In this document: piece after piece, positions 6,843 through 14,596 of the stretch | Numbering within the stretch: position 1 is the stretch's first letter | Layout: every line of letters begins with the position of its first letter | NCBI GenBank assembly: GCA_020849825.1 | Contig: JADZFP010000055.1 | Coordinates: 1 to 14,655 of the forward strand | From: Saprospiraceae bacterium | GTDB taxonomy: Bacteria > Bacteroidota > Bacteroidia > Chitinophagales > Saprospiraceae | DNA length: 14,655 nt | Reading direction: 5' to 3' | Program-made: the position numbers and the translations under genes | The notes under the pieces: generated by a model | The model's input: only the letters and a program-made list of their open reading frames with translations | What the model was told of the DNA's origin: nothing | Database searches by the model: none

Positions 6843-8891
6843 ATGCTCACCCTTCTTGGCCGCCTGCACCTGCTTCTGCTCCATCTTCCGATCGGTTTGC
6901 TGGCATTTGCCCTGCTTTTTGAATTAACGGGGCGTTACCGCCGCCGACCTGAAAACCGGAACGCCGCGCGGCTCCTCTTGGGTTGGGGCGCCCTCACGGC
7001 GGTTTTGTCGGCCTCCTGTGGCTGGCTGCTGGCGCAGGAGGGCGGATACGACGAAGACCTGCTTTGGCGGCACCAATGGCTCGGGTTCGCTACGGCCGGA
7101 CTGGCGGTGGCCGCCTGGTTGTTGCGCCATCACACGGCTTACTTGCCCGTGTTGGTGGGGTGCGTGGCCGCATTGATCGCCACGGGCCATTTCGGCGGTT
7201 CGTTGACGCATGGTGAACATTATCTTTTTGAAAAAAAGGAAGATAATGCAGTCGCAGCGGCCGTTGAGCCGGCGCGGTTTTCGCCCCAATCCCTTGTTTA
7301 CCAGGACATTATTCAGCCTATTCTAAAAGCCAAATGCCAGAGTTGCCACCGGCCGGGCAAAACCAAAGGCGGCCTCGATCTGAGCACGCCCGAAGGGCTG
7401 CAACGCGGCGGGGAAAACGGCGCCATCGTGCTCGCCGGGCAGCCGGACAAAAGTCCCTTGTTGCAAAAAATCCTTTTACCGCTCCACCACGACGACCACA
7501 TGCCACCCGCCGGCAAACCGCAGCCCACACCCGACGAGATCGCGTTGCTCCGCTGGTGGGTCGCGCAAGGCGCCGATTTTCAGAAAACACTGGGTCAAAT
7601 GTCGCCCGATTCGACCGTGGCAGCCATACTGTCCGGAGCAGGCGAAACACCGCAAAACCCTGTATTTTCCTTAAACATACCCGCCGCCGGGGCTGCCGAC
7701 CTGGAAAAACTGCGCGCAGCCGGCGCTTCGGTGATGCCGCTGGGCGTCGATCAACCCTGGCTGGCCGTGTCGTTTGCGGGCAACCGGAAACTCGACGCTC
7801 AATCGCTTTCCGCCCTGCGCCCCCTGGCCCGGCAGGTCGTCGACCTCGATCTGTCCAACACCAATCTGGACGCGGTTTTGTGGGAAAAACTGCCCGAAAT
7901 GCCGCACCTGACCCGTCTGCACCTGGCCCGTACGCAGATCGGCGACGCATCGCTGAAAAAACTCTCCACTGCTGCCTACCTCGAATTCCTCAACCTGACC
8001 GGCGCGCCGGTGAGCGACAATGGACTGGCGGCGCTTACCGGCCTGAAACACCTGCGCGCCCTCTATTGCTGGCAAACCGACGTCACACCCGCCGGGCTGC
8101 AACAACTCGGCGCGCAATTGCCCGCCCTGAAAATCGACAGCGGAGCGCCCCCCGACACCAATGCAACGCCACTGCCCCTGCGGCCGCCCAAAATCCTGTT
8201 TGCCCGCAATATTTTTGAAGACACCGTGCAGGTGGCGCTCGATTTCCCCAAACTGGTTGGCGTGTATTACACCCTCGACGAAGCGTCTCCCACCACACAG
8301 TCGTTCGCCTATGAAGGCAAACCCCTGATTTTCAACCAAACCACCAAGATTCGCGCCATTGCCGCCAAGCCCGGCTGGGCCAACAGCCCCATTGTAGAAG
8401 CCTCATTTGTAAAACGCAAATACAAAGTCGCTTCGGCCACGCTGGCCGCCCCGCCCAGTCCGAAATACCCCGGCGACGGCGCCAGATCGCTGTACGACGG
8501 CCGTATTTCCGACAACCATTTCGACAAAGCGTACCTGGGCTACGAGGGCGAACACCTGACGGCGACGCTCGACCTGGGTGAAACGCGGGAAGTCGGCAGG
8601 GTCAGCGTACATTGTCTCGAAAACAACAACTCCTGGATCTTCGCGCCGCGCGGTTTGCACGTCTGGACCTCCGCCGACGGAAAAGCCTGGACCAAACAAC
8701 TGGACCGGCAGTTTCCGGTGAACAGTTCCATGCAGGACACGAAGGCGCATTTGTTCAGCGAGCCTTTTGCTCAGCCCACGGCGTGCCGTTTTTTGAAGGT
8801 ACAGGTAGAGAGTTTGTTAAAAAACCCGCCCTGGCACCCCGGCAAGGGGCAAAAGTGCTGGGTATTCGTGGATGAAATTTTGGTGGAATAA
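6843..8891 (+). CDS. Membrane-anchored c-type cytochrome with LRR, chitobiase-C-like and discoidin-like domains
   Basis: 682 residues. Domains in order: a DUF2231-like membrane domain with about four spans (residues 5-120, starting RLHLLLLHLPIGLLAFALLF); a PSCyt1 cytochrome domain with heme motif CQSCH at 165-169, likely distal Met220 in HMPPAGKP, and ALLRWWVAQGADF closing the domain; leucine-rich repeats (about 330-430: VVDLDLSNTNLD, LTRLHLARTQIGDASL, LEFLNLTGAPVSDNGL); a chitobiase-C-like domain (about 450-525, YYTLDEASPTT); and a discoidin-like domain (about 537-682, SPKYPGDGARSLYD, WHPGKGQKCWVFVDEI). The membrane-cytochrome-LRR layout is known from Planctomycetes and Bacteroidota. Single-heme electron transfer at the outer face of the inner membrane is inferred. 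It follows gene 5 by 32 bases. The two C-terminal modules duplicate those of the small protein at 5252-6070. Confidence 0.88.
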   Translation: MLTLLGRLHLLLLHLPIGLLAFALLFELTGRYRRRPENRNAARLLLGWGALTAVLSASCGWLLAQEGGYDEDLLWRHQWLGFATAGLAVAAWLLRHHTAYLPVLVGCVAALIATGHFGGSLTHGEHYLFEKKEDNAVAAAVEPARFSPQSLVYQDIIQPILKAKCQSCHRPGKTKGGLDLSTPEGLQRGGENGAIVLAGQPDKSPLLQKILLPLHHDDHMPPAGKPQPTPDEIALLRWWVAQGADFQKTLGQMSPDSTVAAILSGAGETPQNPVFSLNIPAAGAADLEKLRAAGASVMPLGVDQPWLAVSFAGNRKLDAQSLSALRPLARQVVDLDLSNTNLDAVLWEKLPEMPHLTRLHLARTQIGDASLKKLSTAAYLEFLNLTGAPVSDNGLAALTGLKHLRALYCWQTDVTPAGLQQLGAQLPALKIDSGAPPDTNATPLPLRPPKILFARNIFEDTVQVALDFPKLVGVYYTLDEASPTTQSFAYEGKPLIFNQTTKIRAIAAKPGWANSPIVEASFVKRKYKVASATLAAPPSPKYPGDGARSLYDGRISDNHFDKAYLGYEGEHLTATLDLGETREVGRVSVHCLENNNSWIFAPRGLHVWTSADGKAWTKQLDRQFPVNSSMQDTKAHLFSEPFAQPTACRFLKVQVESLLKNPPWHPGKGQKCWVFVDEILVE

Positions 8892-8956
8892 AGGGGTTAC
8901 CCGAAAGCAAGTTCCAAGTCTCAACCGCGTTTCATAGATAATTTGCGCTGCCGCCC

Positions 8957-8964
8957 TAATTTTG
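8957..8964 (+). promoter_or_regulatory. Candidate Bacteroidota -7 box (TAATTTTG)
   Basis: TAATTTTG fits the TAnnTTTG -7 consensus of the Bacteroidota housekeeping sigma factor. It lies 27 bases before the ATG at 8992, in the 100-base gap that separates the cytochrome block from the DUF853 gene. No convincing TTTG -33 box sits at the usual spacing, so this is half a match. Confidence 0.4.
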
Positions 8965-8991
8965 GCGCGGCATTCAAACAAGCTGCAACAC

Positions 8992-10551
8992 ATGTCCAAA
9001 ATCGAAGAATTTACCTCCGAAATACAAGCCGGCTACACCTTTTCCGGCAATTCCATCGTACTCGGCGGCGCCATGCTCGACGGCCAGGCTATTCAGGGCC
9101 TCCAGATCAAGGTTCCGCTGCGCACCATGAACCGCCACGGCCTCATCGCCGGGGCTACCGGTACCGGCAAAACCAAAAGTCTGCAAGTCATCGCCGAGCA
9201 ACTCGCCGCCAACGGCGTTCCTTCTTTGCTGATGGACATCAAGGGCGACCTTTCCGGCGTCGCCATGCCCGGTACCGACAACCCCAAAATCACCGATCGC
9301 GCGGCCAAAATCGGCATCAGCTGGCATCCTACGGGCACCTCGGTGGAATTCCTCACCCTTTCCGGCGAAAAAGGCGCCCGCCTGCGCGCCACCGTGAGCG
9401 AGTTCGGTCCCGTCTTGTTCAGCCGAATCCTCGGCCTCAACGACACCCAGGGTGGCGTGGTTGCCGTGGTGTTCAAATACTGCGACGACAACAACCTGCC
9501 CCTGCTCGACCTCAAAGACTTCAAAAAGGTATTGCAATACCTTGGAAATGAAGGCAAAGAGGCCATCGAGGCCGAATTCGGGCAATTCAGCAGCGCAACC
9601 GCCGGCACCATCCTGCGCAAAGTGGTGGAACTCGAACAACAAGGCGCCGAAACTTTCTTCGGAGAAATCTCTTTCGACGTGCAGGACCTCGCCCGTATCG
9701 ACGAAAACGGCCGCGGCATGATCAGTATCGTGCGCCTGACCGACATTCAGGACCGGCCCAAACTGTTCAGCACCTTCATGTTGCAAATGCTGGCCGAGAT
9801 TTACGCGGCATTCCCCGAAGAAGGCGACGTGGAGCAGCCCAAACTTTGCATCTTCATCGACGAAGCCCACCTCGTTTTCCAGGAAGCTTCGGCAGCCCTG
9901 ATGCAACAACTCGAAGCGATTATCAAACTGATCCGCTCCAAAGGCATCGGCATCTATTTCATTACCCAAAACCCGGCCGACGTGCCCGAAAGCATCCTGG
10001 CCCAGCTGGGTTTGAAATTACAACACTCGCTGCGCGCTTTTACGGCCAAAGACCGCAAAGCCATCAAAATGGCAGCAGAAAACTACCCCATTACCAAATG
10101 GTACCAGACCGAGGACCTGCTCACCAGCCTCGGTATCGGCGAAGCCATTGTGAGTGTTTTGAATGAAAAAGGCATCCCGACCCCGCTGGCTCACACGCTT
10201 ATGCGCGCCCCTGAAAGCCGCATGGACGTGCTCACACCGGTCGAGATCGACAACATCATCAACCGTTCGGAACTGGTGCGCAAATACAACCAGGTGGTCG
10301 ACCGTGAAAGCGCCTACGAAATTCTGATGGAAAAAATTCAGGAAGTCGCGCAGGCACAGCCCGAACAGGCACCGCAGCAACAGCGTACTTCGGGCAAACC
10401 CGAAAAATCGGTGATTGAAGAAGTGCTCGAAAATCCGGCCGCCCGGCAATTCGGCCGCACGCTGGCCACCGGTCTCGCCCGCGGTTTGCTCGGCGTTTTG
10501 GGACTTGGCGGACGCAGCACCAGCCGTCGCAAGAAAAGCGGCTGGTTCTGA
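8992..10551 (+). CDS. HerA/YjgR-like DUF853 P-loop ATPase
   Basis: 519 residues, close to the usual ~500 of the family that includes Escherichia coli YjgR. The frame also opens at TTG 8962, but ATG 8992 gives the typical family N-terminus and is preferred. Walker A is GATGTGKT (residues 54-61). DIKGDLSG follows at about 80-87. Walker B is LCIFIDEAHLVF (about residues 284-295), and the C-terminal RecA-like part contains SKGIGIYFITQNPADVPESIL and LKLQHSLRAFTAKDRKAI. The C-terminus (about 440-519) is Gln/Pro-rich and then basic (SRRKKSGW), probably flexible. HerA-type ATPases are hexameric DNA-handling motors; the cellular job of the DUF853 branch is unknown. It is a solitary gene with its own candidate promoter and is probably unrelated to the left block. 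Confidence 0.92.
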   Translation: MSKIEEFTSEIQAGYTFSGNSIVLGGAMLDGQAIQGLQIKVPLRTMNRHGLIAGATGTGKTKSLQVIAEQLAANGVPSLLMDIKGDLSGVAMPGTDNPKITDRAAKIGISWHPTGTSVEFLTLSGEKGARLRATVSEFGPVLFSRILGLNDTQGGVVAVVFKYCDDNNLPLLDLKDFKKVLQYLGNEGKEAIEAEFGQFSSATAGTILRKVVELEQQGAETFFGEISFDVQDLARIDENGRGMISIVRLTDIQDRPKLFSTFMLQMLAEIYAAFPEEGDVEQPKLCIFIDEAHLVFQEASAALMQQLEAIIKLIRSKGIGIYFITQNPADVPESILAQLGLKLQHSLRAFTAKDRKAIKMAAENYPITKWYQTEDLLTSLGIGEAIVSVLNEKGIPTPLAHTLMRAPESRMDVLTPVEIDNIINRSELVRKYNQVVDRESAYEILMEKIQEVAQAQPEQAPQQQRTSGKPEKSVIEEVLENPAARQFGRTLATGLARGLLGVLGLGGRSTSRRKKSGWF

Positions 10552-10597
10552 CAGCCTGTTTCAAAAAATTTTGCCTGACCTTAAACAGATCGCGCCT

Positions 10598-12142
10598 GTG
10601 CTACATCAAATCAATTTCAAAGGGTTTCCTGTAACATGGGCGCGAATCGTTTTTGTCGCCTTCTGGCTATTGGGCAGCGAGGCGCTTGCAGCGCTTTCGA
10701 TCTACAAGATCACCGATTTCGGCGCCATAGGCGACGGCCAAACCCTCAATACCACCGCCATCCAGGCAGCCATCGACCGCGCGCACGCCGACGGGCGCGG
10801 TGTAGTGCTGATCCCCGCAGGCGTCTTCCTGAGCGGCAGCCTTTGGCTGAAATCGGGGGTCGAATTGCGGCTGGAAACCGGAGCAACCCTGCTCGGCAGC
10901 CCGCGCCGCGCCGACTACGCCAAAATCACCTGGCATGCCCTTTTGCTCGCCAAAGAACAGGACAACATCGCCCTCAGCGGCCAGGGCGTCATCGACGGCA
11001 ACGGCGCCGCCCTGGCCGCCGATGTCGTGCAACTGGTAAAATCCGGCGCCCTGATCGACCCCTATTGGGCGCACAATCGCCCGCACGAACGCGAGCGCCC
11101 GCAACTCATCGAATTCATGCGCTGCCGGAAGGTCAGGGTGGAAGGACTGACCCTGCGCAACTCGGCCTGCTGGGTACAGAGCTACGACCGCTGCGACGGC
11201 CTGCTCATCCGCCGTATCCGGGTGGAGAGCATGGCCTACTGGAACAACGACGGCATCGATCTTATCGACTCCCGCAACGTGCTGGTGCGCGATTGTTTTA
11301 TCAATTCGGCCGACGATGGTATTTGCCTGAAATCTTCCTGGCCGCCCGCATTTTGCGACAATATCCGCATCGAACGCTGCACCATCCGGTCCAGCGCCAG
11401 CGCCCTGAAAATCGGCACGGCGTCCAAAAGCGGCTTCCGCAACGTGCGCGTGCGCGATCTTTACGTGTACGACACCTACCGGTCGGCCATTGCCCTGGAA
11501 ATCGTCGACGGCGGTTTTATCGAAAACGTCGACATCGCCCGGGTACGCGCCGTCAACACCGGCAACGCGCTTTTTATCCGCCTGGGCCACCGCAACCAAA
11601 AGGGCAAACCCGGCGCCATCCGGGGCATCCGCATCCGCGATCTCGACGTACAGGTGCCCGCCGGGCGGCCCGACGCAGGTTATGCCTTCGAAGGCCCGCC
11701 GGTGGAAGAGCCGCACAACCTGTTCCCGGCTTCGATCACGGGGCTGCCCGGACATCCGGTGCACGACGTCCGGCTCGAAAATATCCGTATCCGGTTTGCC
11801 GGCGGCGGCCGGCCGGAAACCGCCTGCGTGCCCCTGGATTCGCTCGACCGCGTCCCTGAACGGCCGGCCGACTACCCGGAGTTTTCCATGTTCGGCGAAC
11901 TGCCCGCCTGGGGCCTGTACGTTCGCCATGCCGACGGACTCTCGCTGAAAAACGTACGGCTCATCTGCGAAGCGCCCGACTTTCGGCCGGCCATCGTCGC
12001 CGACGATGCCGGAAGCGTTCGACTGGAAAAACTGCGCATCCAACAACCACATTCCGCGCCCTTGCTGGTCCTGCGAAAAGCAGGGCTTTCCTTGCTGAAA
12101 AACACCGGTATTCCGCCCGGGCAGGTCAGGTATTTAAGGTAG
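10598..12142 (+). CDS. Secreted glycoside hydrolase family 28-like (polygalacturonase-type) beta-helix protein
   Basis: 514 residues from GTG 10598. This start is chosen because it gives a signal peptide (hydrophobic IVFVAFWLLG, cleavage after EALA at residue 31) directly before the mature ITDFGAIGDG motif; upstream in-frame sequence lies inside the previous gene. The fold is a right-handed parallel beta-helix of the GH28/pectate-lyase type: NTTAIQAAIDRA, GVVLIPAGVFLSGSL, GQGVIDGNG. Catalytic carboxylates fit the GH28 pattern: D218 in NNDGID and D239/D240 in NSADDGICLKS. The family GHG and RIK motifs are replaced by SAS (about 267-269) and ALE (about 299-301), so substrate and mechanism may differ from classical polygalacturonases. 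The likely role is hydrolysis of pectic or other uronic-acid-containing glycans outside the cytoplasm. It starts 46 bases after the DUF853 gene. Confidence 0.85.
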   Translation: MLHQINFKGFPVTWARIVFVAFWLLGSEALAALSIYKITDFGAIGDGQTLNTTAIQAAIDRAHADGRGVVLIPAGVFLSGSLWLKSGVELRLETGATLLGSPRRADYAKITWHALLLAKEQDNIALSGQGVIDGNGAALAADVVQLVKSGALIDPYWAHNRPHERERPQLIEFMRCRKVRVEGLTLRNSACWVQSYDRCDGLLIRRIRVESMAYWNNDGIDLIDSRNVLVRDCFINSADDGICLKSSWPPAFCDNIRIERCTIRSSASALKIGTASKSGFRNVRVRDLYVYDTYRSAIALEIVDGGFIENVDIARVRAVNTGNALFIRLGHRNQKGKPGAIRGIRIRDLDVQVPAGRPDAGYAFEGPPVEEPHNLFPASITGLPGHPVHDVRLENIRIRFAGGGRPETACVPLDSLDRVPERPADYPEFSMFGELPAWGLYVRHADGLSLKNVRLICEAPDFRPAIVADDAGSVRLEKLRIQQPHSAPLLVLRKAGLSLLKNTGIPPGQVRYLR

Positions 12143-12178
12143 AAGCCCCGATCGCTACCAACAACAGCGTCTTCCACT

Positions 12179-12186
12179 TACTTTTG
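12179..12186 (+). promoter_or_regulatory. Weak candidate -7 box (TACTTTTG)
   Basis: TACTTTTG matches TAnnTTTG and lies in the 52-base gap before the regulator gene, but only 8 bases separate it from the ATG at 12195. A transcript from it would be almost leaderless, and no -33 TTTG is visible at normal spacing. It may be chance. Confidence 0.22.
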
Positions 12187-12194
12187 CTCCCGTC

Positions 12195-13685
12195 ATGGCA
12201 AAATCGATCCACCAGCGCATTGTATTCGGCCTAAAAGTGCGGCAGCACCGGCAAGACCGCGGCTGGAATTTTGAAGAATTGGCCAAACGGACCCAAATGT
12301 CCGTCTCCTACCTCAACGAGATCGAAAAAGGAAAAAAATACCCCCTGGCCGACAACCTGAACCGCCTGGCCGAAGCCCTGGAAGTATCGCCGGAGTACCT
12401 GGCCTCGGCGGAATTGCCCAAACCGCTGGCGCCACTGGGCGACTTGTTGCAAAGCAATTTTCTCAACGAACTCCCGCTCGACCTCTTCGGCATCGAACTG
12501 CAACAGGTGGTGGAAATCATCGCCCGCGCGCCCGACCGCGTCAACGCCTTTATTTCTGCCCTGCTCGAAATCGCCCGCAACTATTCGCTGCGCGACGAAA
12601 ACTTCTATTTCGCAGCCCTGCGCGCCTATCAGGAGTTGCACATGAACTACTTTGAAGACATCGAGCAGGCGGCCGAAGCCTTCGTTCAGGAGCACCGGTT
12701 GCCGCTCAACGGCGGCGTACCGGCCGAGCAACTGGCCAAAATTTTGAAAAAACGATTCGGCTATAAATTCGACGACGAGGGCCTCGACAAATACCCCGAA
12801 CTGGCGAGCCTGCGCTCGGTGTTTATTCCTCATAAAAAACGCCTGCTGCTCAACCCCAGGCTCAGCGAGCGGCAACGCGCGTTTCAACTGGGCAAGGAAC
12901 TGGGTTTCAACGTCCTCGAACTCGACGACCGCCCCCTGGCCTCCAACCTCATGCGGGTGCGTTCTTTCGAAGAAGTGCTGAACAATTACCGCGCGGCTTA
13001 TTTCTCCGTCGCCATCCTGATCAACCGCCAGGCTTTTGTCAAAGACCTGCGCACTTTTTTCGAACAAACGCGCTGGAACGGCCCCCTGCTGCTCGAAATG
13101 CTGGCCAAGTATCAGGCCAGTCCCGAAGTATTGTTTCAGCGCTTCAACGTCCTGTCAAAGGAATTTAACCTGCACAAGGTCTTTTTCCAGCGTTTTATCC
13201 ACGATCTCGACCGCGACGGGTTCGATATGGACAAAGAACTTCACCTCAATCGCCGCCACCAGCCGCACGCCTCCGGGCTCAACGAGCATTATTGCCGGCG
13301 CTGGCTATCGCTGACCCTGCTCGACGACCTGCGCGAGCGTCAGCAGGAAGCCGGCCGCCCCGACACGGACTGGATCGCCGGGGTACAACGCGCCCAGTTT
13401 ATCGATTCCGGGGAGGAGTACCTGTGTTTTGCCGTGGCCAAACCCGGCTATCCCACGCCCAACCGCAACGTCAGCGTTACGCTGGGCATCCTGCTCGATC
13501 AGGATGCGCGGCGCACGATCCGGTTCTGGAACGATGCGGCCATCCCGCGCCAGCGCGTCAACGTCACCTGCGAGCGCTGTGCCCTGGCCGATTGCGCCGA
13601 GCGCGCGGCGCCGCCCTCGGTGGTGCGCAAACGCGAAACCCGGCGGCGCATGGAGGAAGTATTGCACAAGCTCACCGGCAAATAA
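12195..13685 (+). CDS. XRE-family regulator with degenerate ImmA/IrrE-like domain and C-terminal Cys cluster
   Basis: 496 residues. An XRE helix-turn-helix occupies about residues 10-70 (FEELAKRTQMSVSYLNEIEKG is the recognition region). The middle (about 180-290) aligns with the ImmA/IrrE (DUF955) fold, but where the metalloprotease HExxH would be there is K-E-L-G-F (residues 234-238, in AFQLGKELGF), so a zinc protease site is absent. The C-terminal part (about 300-496) fits DUF2083, ending in CERCALADCAERAAPP (Cys459, 462, 467), a possible metal or Fe-S site. This layout is that of short-chain acyl-CoA/fatty-acid regulators such as RamB and ScfR, which control glyoxylate or propionate pathways. 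The ligand here is not deducible, and none of the neighbours is an obvious target. Confidence 0.87.
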   Translation: MAKSIHQRIVFGLKVRQHRQDRGWNFEELAKRTQMSVSYLNEIEKGKKYPLADNLNRLAEALEVSPEYLASAELPKPLAPLGDLLQSNFLNELPLDLFGIELQQVVEIIARAPDRVNAFISALLEIARNYSLRDENFYFAALRAYQELHMNYFEDIEQAAEAFVQEHRLPLNGGVPAEQLAKILKKRFGYKFDDEGLDKYPELASLRSVFIPHKKRLLLNPRLSERQRAFQLGKELGFNVLELDDRPLASNLMRVRSFEEVLNNYRAAYFSVAILINRQAFVKDLRTFFEQTRWNGPLLLEMLAKYQASPEVLFQRFNVLSKEFNLHKVFFQRFIHDLDRDGFDMDKELHLNRRHQPHASGLNEHYCRRWLSLTLLDDLRERQQEAGRPDTDWIAGVQRAQFIDSGEEYLCFAVAKPGYPTPNRNVSVTLGILLDQDARRTIRFWNDAAIPRQRVNVTCERCALADCAERAAPPSVVRKRETRRRMEEVLHKLTGK

Positions 13686-13698
13686 CCACTACCCGATC

Positions 13699-14292
13699 AT
13701 GATTATAGTTCAGGATAAGATTGTCAGCGACGACCTTGTAAACGAGCATTTTATCTGCAATCTCGAAGCCTGCAAGGGCGCCTGCTGCTGGGAGGGCGAT
13801 TCCGGCGCGCCGCTGGAAGAAGCCGAACTGCCGGTTTTGAAGGAGATATACGAGGCCGTCAAGCCGTTTTTAAGTCCGGCCGGCATTCGGGAGATCGAAA
13901 AGCAGGGCACAGCCGTTTGGTACGAAATATCCCGCGAATGGGGCACGCCGCTGATCGACAACGGCCCTTGCGCCTATATGACCATCAATGCGCAGGGCAT
14001 TGCGCAATGCGGGATCGAAGCGGCCTGGAAAGCCGGGGCGATTGATTTCAGAAAGCCGGTTTCCTGCCATCTTTACCCGATCCGGGTACTCAAAAACGCC
14101 GCCGCCGGGTATGAAGCCCTGAACTACGACCGCTGGGATATTTGCTCCGCCGCCTGCGAGCTGGGCAAAAAAGAGCAGGTGCCGGTGTACCAGTTTCTGA
14201 AAGAAGCTATCGTGAGGAAATACGGCGCCGATTTTTATGAGGAGCTCGATGGTGCGGCGAAATTTATGAAAGAGGAGGGGTTGACGGATTAG
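13699..14292 (+). CDS. DUF3109 cysteine-rich protein
   Basis: 197 residues, normal for DUF3109, a family related to YkgJ-type putative metal-binding proteins. ATG 13699 is chosen because it gives the family N-terminus (MIIVQDKIVSDDLVNEHFIC); the frame stays open upstream only inside the regulator gene. Nine cysteines fall in the family pattern: Cys20, 25, 29 and 30 (CNLEACKGACC), 91 (GPCAYM), 104 (QCGIE), 123 (PVSCHLYPIRV), 149 and 153 (CSAAC). They probably bind zinc or an Fe-S cluster. No signal peptide or membrane segment, so cytoplasmic. It begins 13 bases after the regulator gene and is likely cotranscribed with it. The biological function of the family is unknown. Confidence 0.92.
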   Translation: MIIVQDKIVSDDLVNEHFICNLEACKGACCWEGDSGAPLEEAELPVLKEIYEAVKPFLSPAGIREIEKQGTAVWYEISREWGTPLIDNGPCAYMTINAQGIAQCGIEAAWKAGAIDFRKPVSCHLYPIRVLKNAAAGYEALNYDRWDICSAACELGKKEQVPVYQFLKEAIVRKYGADFYEELDGAAKFMKEEGLTD

Positions 14293-14329
14293 GGAATTGG
14301 GGGCTATACATTTTTTAAAGTAATTCTTC

Positions 14330-14403
14330 GAGACTGTTCAGAATTCTGTGTCAGGTGAAAAAAGCAGGAACTTTTCACCTGACACAGAATTCTGAACAGT
14401 CTC
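14330..14403. mobile_element. 74-bp perfect-palindrome miniature element made of two IS256-like ends
   Basis: Two perfect 32-bp inverted arms (14330-14361 and 14372-14403, starting GAGACTGTTCAGAATTC) flank a 10-base loop, AAGCAGGAAC. The first 50 bases (14330-14379) are identical to the left end of the IS at 14529-14578. After the shared TTTTCACC, the miniature continues straight into the inverted terminal sequence. It is therefore best explained as an IS copy internally deleted at that short repeat, i.e. a MITE-like derivative. No target duplication is visible at its borders. On RNA it would fold into a very stable hairpin 37 bases after the DUF3109 stop, so it could also end transcription, though there is no T-run. 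Confidence 0.8.
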
Positions 14404-14525
14404 GTCGCCTCGCCAAAAATCCCATAGCGCGCCGCGTTCAAAAAAGTATACCGGCCGCGCATGCTTAAAAACAAGCGGAACAGATGGCCCAAAAAATTCC
14501 GCCGCCATTTGTTTACGCCTGACAT
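14404..14525 (-). pseudogene. N-terminal fragment of a Bacteroidota DDE transposase, truncated
   Basis: On the - strand an ATG at 14525-14523 opens 40 residues, MSGVNKWRRNFLGHLFRLFL then SMRGRYTFLNAARYGIFGEA, before running into the palindromic element at 14403. The pattern K-W-x(3)-F-L-x(3)-F-x(3)-L-S-x-R-G-R-x-x-F-x-N-x-A-R-Y-G is that of the N-terminus of IS4-like DDE transposases common in Bacteroidota, from memory. The rest of the gene is missing. The IS256-like end begins 3 bases before its start codon, so the fragment is boxed in by IS ends on both sides. Confidence 0.6.
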
Positions 14526-14552
14526 CTTGAGACTGTTCAGAATTCTGTGTCA

Positions 14553-14578
14553 GGTGAAAAAAGCAGGAACTTTTCACC
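14553..14578. repeat. Subterminal hairpin in the IS leader
   Basis: GGTGAAAA (14553-14560) pairs perfectly with TTTTCACC (14571-14578) around the loop AAGCAGGAAC, 18 bases before the transposase ATG. The loop carries the purine-rich AGCAGGA. It may limit transposase translation from outside transcripts; this is inference. Confidence 0.6.
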
Positions 14579-14596
14579 AAATTTACACAGTCAATT

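Noticed and set aside
8942..8964. Full -33/-7 promoter pair before the DUF853 gene
   Set aside because: The only nearby TTTG (8942-8945) is 11 bases from the -7 box, too close for the usual spacing of about 19. Only the -7 box is reported.
10415..10597. Upstream extension of the GH28-like gene into the DUF853 gene
   Set aside because: The extra residues overlap conserved coding sequence of the previous gene and would displace the signal peptide from the N-terminus.
10667..12052. 461-residue - strand ORF opposite the GH28-like gene
   Set aside because: Shadow of high-G+C codon usage; no recognisable motifs, while the + strand has a clear family match. The same holds for the long - strand ORFs opposite the DUF1501, propeller, DUF853 and regulator genes.
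13429..13698. Upstream extension of the DUF3109 gene
   Set aside because: This is an out-of-frame reading of the regulator's C-terminus; the family N-terminus starts at ATG 13699.
14330..14403. IS circle junction (abutted outer ends)
   Set aside because: In a junction the GAGACTG tips would face each other in the middle. Here they are on the outside, so it is an internally deleted element.
14321..14412. 8-9 bp target-site duplication around the miniature element
   Set aside because: TAATTCTTC on the left and GTCGCCTCG on the right do not match, so no duplication can be claimed.
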